Origin: Sphingomonas sp. S-NIH.Pt15_0812
GTDB lineage: Bacteria; Pseudomonadota; Alphaproteobacteria; Sphingomonadales; Sphingomonadaceae
Reading direction: 5' to 3'
DNA: 64,000 bases
Assembly: GCF_003951315.1 (NCBI RefSeq)
Contig: NZ_QLJH01000004.1
Location: 1-64,000, forward strand
The notes beneath the pieces were generated by a model. The model saw only the letters and a program-made list of their open reading frames with translations. It did no database searches and had not been told where the DNA came from. Position 1 is the first letter of the stretch; the number at the start of each line of letters is the position of its first letter. This document shows, in pieces, positions 58,737 through 64,000 of this stretch. Position numbers and translations under genes: made by a program.

Positions 58737-60851
58737 ATGTCATCCGAGAAGGAAGGGCGCGGCCTGGGGCGCGTGGCCGATCGTCGAGCGTTGCTGCGCA
58801 GCGTCGCCGGCTTCACCACGTTGCCGATCGGCGCGGCGCTGTTGTCGGGCTGTGGCGAGGGGAGTAGCGCCGCCGCCGCCGCCGCGACCGCCAGCGCCGG
58901 CACCGATGCGGTCGCGATGGGCGCCGGCCGCACGCCCGCCGCGACCACCAGCTTCGCGCTCGCGGTGCTGCCCGACACGCAATTCTATTCGCGCTACGCG
59001 ACGACCGACGAGAGCCAGCAGTTCCAGCGCAAGTACGGCAGCACGCCGTTCGACGCGCAGACCCGCTGGATCGCGGACAATGCCGCCGCCTACAACATCC
59101 CCTTCGTCGTGCATCTGGGCGACGTGGTCGATCAGGTCGGCAAGCCCAACCAATGGACGATCGCCGACGCGGCGATGAAAAATCTGGAGGCCGCCAAGGT
59201 CCCCTATTCGATCCTGGCCGGCAATCACGACGTGCTGGTCGACTACGACTATCGCGGCAGCTGGGACCAGAACAGCGGCACCGACGCGCAGCGCAACCTA
59301 TCGGCCGAACCCTATCTCAAGACCTTCCCGGCGAGCCGGGCCGCGCAGCAGGCGACCTTCCGGGAGCGTGATCCGTCGGGCTTCCACGAATATCATGTGT
59401 TCGAGGCGTTCGGTGTCCGGTTCATGATGCTGTCGCTGTCGTGGCGCATCTCCGACGCCGGCATCGCCTGGGCCCGCGACGCGATCCGCCGCAACCCGAC
59501 GCTGCCGGTCATCCTGTCCAACCACCAGCTGCTCAACATCGACAGCGACGGCATCAGCCCGCTCGAGACCGAATATGGCAAGATGCTGTGGGACAAGCTG
59601 ATCCGCGACAACGACCAGATCTTCATGACGCTGAACGGCCATCATCATGGCGGCGCGCGGCTGAGCAAGACCAACGATTTCGGCAATGTCGTCGAGGAGA
59701 TGGTGGTCGATTACCAGATGGCCTATCAGGGCGGCAACGGCCTGATGCGGCTCTATGAGTTCGACTTCGGCGCCAACACGATCGACGTGATGTCCTTCTC
59801 GCCCTGGGTGGTGCAGAAGCCCAAGGCGTCGCTCAACCAGTTCGACCGCGCGATCCTGCCCGAGGCGAACCACCGCTTCACCATCGCGATGAACTTCAAG
59901 AAGCGGTTCGCCGGCTTCCTGCGGTTCAGGCCCATGCTGTCGACCACCGGCACGCCGATCCTGGCGCGCGTCCAGTCGAAGCTGCTGGAGAATTATGTCG
60001 AGCCGGTGGTGCCGGTGCCCGCCGCGCCCAGGGACGCCAACGACTATCCGGTGGTGCCCGATACCTATGCCCATTGGCGGCCGATGCCGGGCCGCGACGG
60101 CCAGATCGTGCAGGTCGGCGACACGCTGGCCGATGTCGCGAGCGGCTTCACCATGGCGCGCGTGCCGCTGGTCGCGCCGGCGCTGGTCGACGATGTGGTC
60201 TGGTCCGACGACCATCACGCGCTGTCCTCGGCCGGGGCGAGCATCCTGTTCCGCAACACCGACAAGCGGGTGGCGCGCAACAGCTCCTTCGCCACCGCGA
60301 TGGATGCGGGCGTGAACGGCCGCAGCTTCTGGAACGGCTATACGGTCGAGAGCTTCGTCAAGATTCCGACCGATTGGGACCCGGCGCTGCACCGCTGGGG
60401 CAATATGCTCGGTCGCTGCGGCAATCGCGGGCTGCTGCCCGGCTTTCGCGGCGGCGATGCGCAGGCCTCGTCGGTGCTGTTCGCCATCTCGTCGCTGCGC
60501 GAGGTGCAGTGGGAGGTCGTGCCGGCCAGCAACTCCAGCTACCCGCAGACCAACTGGTCGGGCGAGATCATCCGCAACAGCTGGTATCACATCGCCATCG
60601 TCTGCACGCCGATCGCCGGCACCACCAACGCCGAGACGATCATGTATGTCGAGGGCGCGCCGGTGATGCGCAACGTGATCGGCGCCACCGGCATGCGCTC
60701 CGCCACCAATCCGGGGCCGCAGCCCTGGATCCTGGGCGCGGGCTGGTGGGACGGCGCGCGCAAGGACGGCTTCTATGGCTGGCTGGGCGAGACCCGGTTG
60801 GTCGGCCGCCCGCTGACCCCCGACCAGTGGCTGACCGCGCGCCGCGCCTGA
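58737..60851 (+). CDS. Tat-exported metallophosphoesterase lipoprotein with LamG-like domain
   Basis: A 704-aa protein. The N-terminus combines a twin-arginine motif (DRRALLRSV, 15-23) and a lipobox LLSGC with Cys39. The calcineurin-like domain has all five motifs: LPDTQFY near 78, GDVVDQVG near 122, GNHD at 162-165, NHQLL near 260 and NGHHHGG at 300. The C-terminal 200 residues form a LamG/concanavalin-like fold (GYTVESFVKIPTDWDP, GWLGETRLVGRPL). It probably frees phosphate from organic phosphates at the cell surface. A PEP-CTERM protein and a TonB receptor follow on the same strand. Confidence 0.87.
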   Translation: MSSEKEGRGLGRVADRRALLRSVAGFTTLPIGAALLSGCGEGSSAAAAAATASAGTDAVAMGAGRTPAATTSFALAVLPDTQFYSRYATTDESQQFQRKYGSTPFDAQTRWIADNAAAYNIPFVVHLGDVVDQVGKPNQWTIADAAMKNLEAAKVPYSILAGNHDVLVDYDYRGSWDQNSGTDAQRNLSAEPYLKTFPASRAAQQATFRERDPSGFHEYHVFEAFGVRFMMLSLSWRISDAGIAWARDAIRRNPTLPVILSNHQLLNIDSDGISPLETEYGKMLWDKLIRDNDQIFMTLNGHHHGGARLSKTNDFGNVVEEMVVDYQMAYQGGNGLMRLYEFDFGANTIDVMSFSPWVVQKPKASLNQFDRAILPEANHRFTIAMNFKKRFAGFLRFRPMLSTTGTPILARVQSKLLENYVEPVVPVPAAPRDANDYPVVPDTYAHWRPMPGRDGQIVQVGDTLADVASGFTMARVPLVAPALVDDVVWSDDHHALSSAGASILFRNTDKRVARNSSFATAMDAGVNGRSFWNGYTVESFVKIPTDWDPALHRWGNMLGRCGNRGLLPGFRGGDAQASSVLFAISSLREVQWEVVPASNSSYPQTNWSGEIIRNSWYHIAIVCTPIAGTTNAETIMYVEGAPVMRNVIGATGMRSATNPGPQPWILGAGWWDGARKDGFYGWLGETRLVGRPLTPDQWLTARRA

Positions 60852-60931
60852 CCCTTTCCCTTCCATTTCCTGCCGATGCCGGGTGCGGTCTGCGCGACCG
60901 CCGGCACGGCCACGACCTTCGGAGATTTTCG

Positions 60932-61735
60932 ATGACCCTCCTCAAGGCGGCCTTGCTCGCCGCGCTCGCCCTGCCCGCCGCCGCCCAGGCCGCGCAGTTC
61001 CAGGCCGGTGCCGACATCTTCACCGGCACCGGCTTCGCCGGCCGCTATGTCGGTCCCGGCGGCCAGGTGCAGCCGAGCGGCCAGTGGCTGGGCGGCGTGC
61101 AGGGCGGCGGCGCCGGTACGTTCGACAATTTCGGCTTCTACAATCGCGGCGTCGGCGCGCTGACCCAGAACCGGCAGGTCGAGTTGCTGAGCGGCAACCT
61201 GTTCCGGTTCCTCGACACCTTCACCAACACCACCGCCGCGCGAATCCACACCACGGTCCAGTTCTTCGGCAATCTGGGGTCGGACGGCGACGAGCTGGTC
61301 AGCACCAAGGCCGGCGGCCTGATGGTGTCCTGCCAAGACGATGGCGACGGCAACTGCACCGAGGATGCGGTGATCGCGCTGGTCGCCGGCGATAACGGGC
61401 TGGCGCAACAGGGCATCGCGCCCGATCGGTATACGGTCGGCTTCGACCTGGACGTGGCGGCGGGGCAGAGCGTCAGCCTGCTCAACTTCGCCTTCCTGGC
61501 GCGCGACAGGGACGGCCCGACCGCCGACGACGTGACGTTGGCGACCGAAACCGGCCGCGCGCTGCTCACCGCCGCGCGGGTCGAGGGGCTGACCGACGCG
61601 CAGCGCGTCAGCATCGTCAACTTCTCCGCCAGCGCGCTGCCCGAGCCGGCGAGCTGGGTGATGATGATCCTGGGCTTCGGCCTGGCGGGCGGGATGCTGC
61701 GCCGCCGCCGCGCCCTCGTCGCGCTCACCGCCTGA
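60932..61735 (+). CDS. PEP-CTERM surface protein
   Basis: A 267-aa exported protein. The signal peptide ends near residue 20 (AAQAAQ). The body is a predicted beta-sandwich (GTFDNFGFYNRGVGALTQ, FFGNLGSDGDELVS) with two Cys in SCQDDGDGNC, an Asp-rich possible calcium loop. The C-terminus is a PEPxxWA-CTERM signal: LPEPASWVMM, a hydrophobic helix, then LRRRR. GGAG lies 7 bases upstream of ATG 60932. It lies between the metallophosphoesterase and a TonB receptor. Confidence 0.83.
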   Translation: MTLLKAALLAALALPAAAQAAQFQAGADIFTGTGFAGRYVGPGGQVQPSGQWLGGVQGGGAGTFDNFGFYNRGVGALTQNRQVELLSGNLFRFLDTFTNTTAARIHTTVQFFGNLGSDGDELVSTKAGGLMVSCQDDGDGNCTEDAVIALVAGDNGLAQQGIAPDRYTVGFDLDVAAGQSVSLLNFAFLARDRDGPTADDVTLATETGRALLTAARVEGLTDAQRVSIVNFSASALPEPASWVMMILGFGLAGGMLRRRRALVALTA

Positions 61736-61755
61736 TCCACGACCACGCCTGATCC

Positions 61756-61792
61756 GGGACGTCGCCGATCCGGCGGCGTCCCGACCCTTTTT
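61756..61792 (+). terminator. Intrinsic terminator after the PEP-CTERM gene
   Basis: An 11-bp stem (GGGACGTCGCC at 61756-61766 with 61772-61782, one G-U pair) has a 5-base loop, and five T residues come 5 bases after the stem. It may reduce readthrough into the TonB receptor gene. Confidence 0.7.
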
Positions 61793-61815
61793 CCTATTTT
61801 GCGAAGAGTATTCCC

Positions 61816-64000
61816 ATGTTGCTGAAGACCAAGCTGCTGCTGTCCGGCGCCGCGGCCTCCACCCTGTTCATCGCCAGCCTGGCCGCCGCGCAGGACGCCC
61901 CGTCCGCCGCCGAGCAGGGCGCGACCGACCAGACCGCCACCGAATCGCTGGTCAGCGACATCGTCGTCAACGGCCGCCGCCAGCAGAGCGCGATCGCCGA
62001 GGAGAAGGCGGCGGTCGGCGTCGTCGATATCGTCACCGTCGGCGACGTCGCCATCCACTCGCAGACCAGCATCGCCGACCTGGCCAAGCAGCTGCCCGGC
62101 GTGTCGGTCAGCCGCGACCAGGGCCGCAACCAGAGCGCGACCGGCGAGGCGCAGTTCGTCACGATCCGCGGCTTCGACGCCAGCTACAATGCCTATACGC
62201 TGGACGGGCTGCGCCTGCCGCAGACGGCGGGCAGCTCGCGCGCCATCTCGCTCAACCTCTTCTCGCCCTTCGCGATCGGCAACATCGTCGTCGACAAGAC
62301 GCCGGGCGCGAACAAGGATTCGGACTCGATCGCGGGCATCATCGACCTGCGCACCCCGACCGCCTTCGACTTCGCCCAGCATTTCCTGCGCGCCCGCGTG
62401 CTGGCGCAGGGAGCCGAGCAGGCGATCGCCCAGAAGCAGGAGGGGTTCGGCGGCGCGATCGGCCTGGACATGGCGCAGCGTTTCGGCGCGTCGAACCAGT
62501 TCGGCCTTTATCTGGCCGGCTATTACGAGGAACGAGGCAACACCGCCGAATCGACCGCCGTGCAGAACGACTATCGCACCACCATGGCCAATGTCGGCAC
62601 CGCGCGCGCCAATCCGACCGCGCTGTCGGCGGACGGGGTGCAGTGGAATTTCTACAACAACACAATCAAGCGCTACGGCGCGACCGGCGCGTTCGACTAT
62701 CGGAGCGCGCCCGTGGATCTGTTCGCGCGGGTCAATTACGCGACCTATTTCAACACCAACACGATGAACCAGACGGGCCTGCGCAACGAGCTGACCAGCG
62801 GCCAGACCAATCCCAATCCGAATGGCGGCCGCTACAATGCGGCGGGCGTCTTCACCCCCTATGGCATCAACCCGGCCAGCTATTTCCGCACCGAGGATGT
62901 CGAGCAGGAACTGCTGTCGGCGCAGATCGGCGCGCACGCCCATGCCGGCGCCTTCACCGCCTCGCTGGAGGGCGGCTATGCCGATGGCCGGTTCGACCAG
63001 CCGCGACGGATCGAGGCGGCGTTCCGCGGCATCGCCTATAACGGCGCGGCCGGGAACACCGGCGTCGCGACCGCGGGACTGACCGTCGACCTCGGCGACC
63101 CGCGCTCACCGCGCCCGGTGCTCTCCTCGGGCGCGCAGGCCTATGTCGGCTCGCTCGACCGGCCGAGCCAGCTCTATATCCAGCAGGGCTATGATTACCT
63201 GACCGAGCGCAAGAAGACGCTGAAGGGCAGCATCGGCTGGACCGGCGAAGGCGTGCTGGCGTCGTTCGAGGTCGGCGGCCTGTACGAGGATTCGCATCGC
63301 GAGGGCCGCAGCCTCGCGCCCGACGAGACGCGCTACCGCTTCAGGACGCCGCTCCAGAACGGCACCGTCGTCGGCCCCACGATCAACCAGTATCTGGGCC
63401 AGGTGCTGACCCGCTTCCTGGACTATTACCCGGCGCGGCCGATCAAGGTGATGTCGCGGTCGCAGCTCGACGCGCAGCAGAGCGAGTATGTGCCCGCGCG
63501 CATCGCCGCCGTGTCGCAGACCACGATCAACAGCGGGCTGCGCGACGGCAATGAGAAGCGCAAGACCGCCTATGCCATGGCCAATCTGAAGGCGGGCACG
63601 CTGGAGGTGACGCCAGGCGTCCGCTACGAGGCGAACGACTTTTCCGGTCGCTTCTATTTCCGCAACGCGGACGGCAGCTACACCTTCGCCACGGCGGGGC
63701 GGAAATACGACCATGTCGACCCCAGCGTGCTGGCGGCGTGGCGGCCGGACGACCGGATCGTGGTGCGCGGCGCGGTGCGGTCCAGCTATGCGCGGCCCGG
63801 CTTCGACCTGATCGCCGGCCCGACCTCGATCTCGACCAGCAACGGCCAGACCGTTATCACCCAGCCCAATCCGAACCTGAAGCCGGTCGACGGCTGGAGC
63901 TATGATGCCGGGATCGAATATTATGGCGGCGTCGGCCGCTATGTGCAGATCGCCGCCTACTACAAGGACCTGAACAACTTCATCGTCTCAACCGCGTCGC
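61816..64000 (+). CDS. TonB-dependent receptor (partial, continues past the right edge)
   Basis: An open frame of 728 complete codons without a stop. The signal peptide MLLKTKLLLSGAAASTLFIA ends near SLAAAQ. The plug shows VSDIVVNGRRQQSAI (TonB-box region), SIADLAKQLPGVSVSRDQG and VTIRGFDASYNAYTLDGLRL; the barrel follows with many alternating strands and is not complete. The plug resembles receptors paired with phytase or phosphatase genes and with large glycans in this order, but the substrate is unknown. It is the third gene of the metallophosphoesterase-PEP-CTERM-receptor run. Confidence 0.88.
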   Translation, partial: MLLKTKLLLSGAAASTLFIASLAAAQDAPSAAEQGATDQTATESLVSDIVVNGRRQQSAIAEEKAAVGVVDIVTVGDVAIHSQTSIADLAKQLPGVSVSRDQGRNQSATGEAQFVTIRGFDASYNAYTLDGLRLPQTAGSSRAISLNLFSPFAIGNIVVDKTPGANKDSDSIAGIIDLRTPTAFDFAQHFLRARVLAQGAEQAIAQKQEGFGGAIGLDMAQRFGASNQFGLYLAGYYEERGNTAESTAVQNDYRTTMANVGTARANPTALSADGVQWNFYNNTIKRYGATGAFDYRSAPVDLFARVNYATYFNTNTMNQTGLRNELTSGQTNPNPNGGRYNAAGVFTPYGINPASYFRTEDVEQELLSAQIGAHAHAGAFTASLEGGYADGRFDQPRRIEAAFRGIAYNGAAGNTGVATAGLTVDLGDPRSPRPVLSSGAQAYVGSLDRPSQLYIQQGYDYLTERKKTLKGSIGWTGEGVLASFEVGGLYEDSHREGRSLAPDETRYRFRTPLQNGTVVGPTINQYLGQVLTRFLDYYPARPIKVMSRSQLDAQQSEYVPARIAAVSQTTINSGLRDGNEKRKTAYAMANLKAGTLEVTPGVRYEANDFSGRFYFRNADGSYTFATAGRKYDHVDPSVLAAWRPDDRIVVRGAVRSSYARPGFDLIAGPTSISTSNGQTVITQPNPNLKPVDGWSYDAGIEYYGGVGRYVQIAAYYKDLNNFIVSTAS

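Overview
The window is GC-rich and densely coded. It reads as a chromosomal segment of a sphingomonad (Alphaproteobacteria, Sphingomonas or a close relative). The evidence is the set of gene families: PhaR, DUF1134/EipA, a GapR-like DUF2312 protein, DUF1244, DUF2093, PEPxxWA-CTERM proteins, four large TonB-dependent receptors, and three sites of the alphaproteobacterial EcfG type. This assignment is inference; no 16S sequence is inside the window. Most of the content is housekeeping. I see no prophage, integrase, transposase, CRISPR array, toxin-antitoxin pair or recognisable defence island.

Layout. 1-462: promoter and leader of an rRNA operon that runs off the left edge on the minus strand, back to back with a dihydrolipoamide dehydrogenase-like gene. 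1.9-7.5 kb: a small hydrophilic protein, a CbpA/DnaJ-like chaperone, a YihY membrane protein, fabI, a GNAT acetyltransferase, aroC, and two small secreted proteins, the first behind an EcfG-type stress promoter. 7.5-8.1 kb: a gene-free stretch with a perfect 26-bp inverted repeat and tRNA-Ser(GCT). 8.2-14 kb: an EipA-like protein, an orphan ParA, the hslVU protease, phaR and phaA. 14-17.4 kb: a 1089-aa TonB-dependent receptor with a strong terminator. 17.4-21.2 kb: alr, the threonylcarbamoyl-AMP synthase gene and an acyl-CoA dehydrogenase. 21.2-25.9 kb: an iron-uptake unit (siderophore receptor, PiuC-type hydroxylase, PepSY membrane protein) behind a promoter that carries a Fur-box-like palindrome.

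26-36.5 kb: rodZ-cpoB-tilS-ftsH on the minus strand, then ptsP, ruvB and ruvA, with an ExoD-like gene on the opposite strand between ruvB and ruvA. 36.5-43.9 kb: cysE, a small lipoprotein, a TPR-sulfotransferase, a secreted metalloprotease with a PEP-CTERM tail behind a perfect CtrA-type site, yebC-ruvC, and a HerA/DUF87-like ATPase. 44-50.5 kb: the DUF2312-DUF1244-pyk neighbourhood, then purD and xseA, whose start codons overlap, DUF2093, and an M23 peptidase. 50.5-58.5 kb: a second complete TonB receptor of the ordinary outer-membrane type with a Crp/Fnr regulator upstream, an MFS exporter, a dihydroorotase-like enzyme with an altered metal motif, ygfZ, a cyclophilin and tRNA-Ser(GGA). 58.7-64 kb: a Tat-exported metallophosphoesterase lipoprotein, a second PEP-CTERM protein and a TonB receptor truncated by the right edge; these three look like one surface-nutrient module.

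The most interesting signals are regulatory. There are three GGAAC-N16/17-CGTT sites in non-coding DNA, a Fur-like box inside a promoter spacer, a CtrA-type site, and a long hairpin that buries the Shine-Dalgarno and start codon of an unknown secreted protein. I found no convincing new multi-gene system. The best candidates for something undescribed are the EcfG-linked Gly/Thr/Met repeat protein, the hairpin-controlled 123-aa protein, and the metallophosphoesterase/PEP-CTERM/TonB trio.
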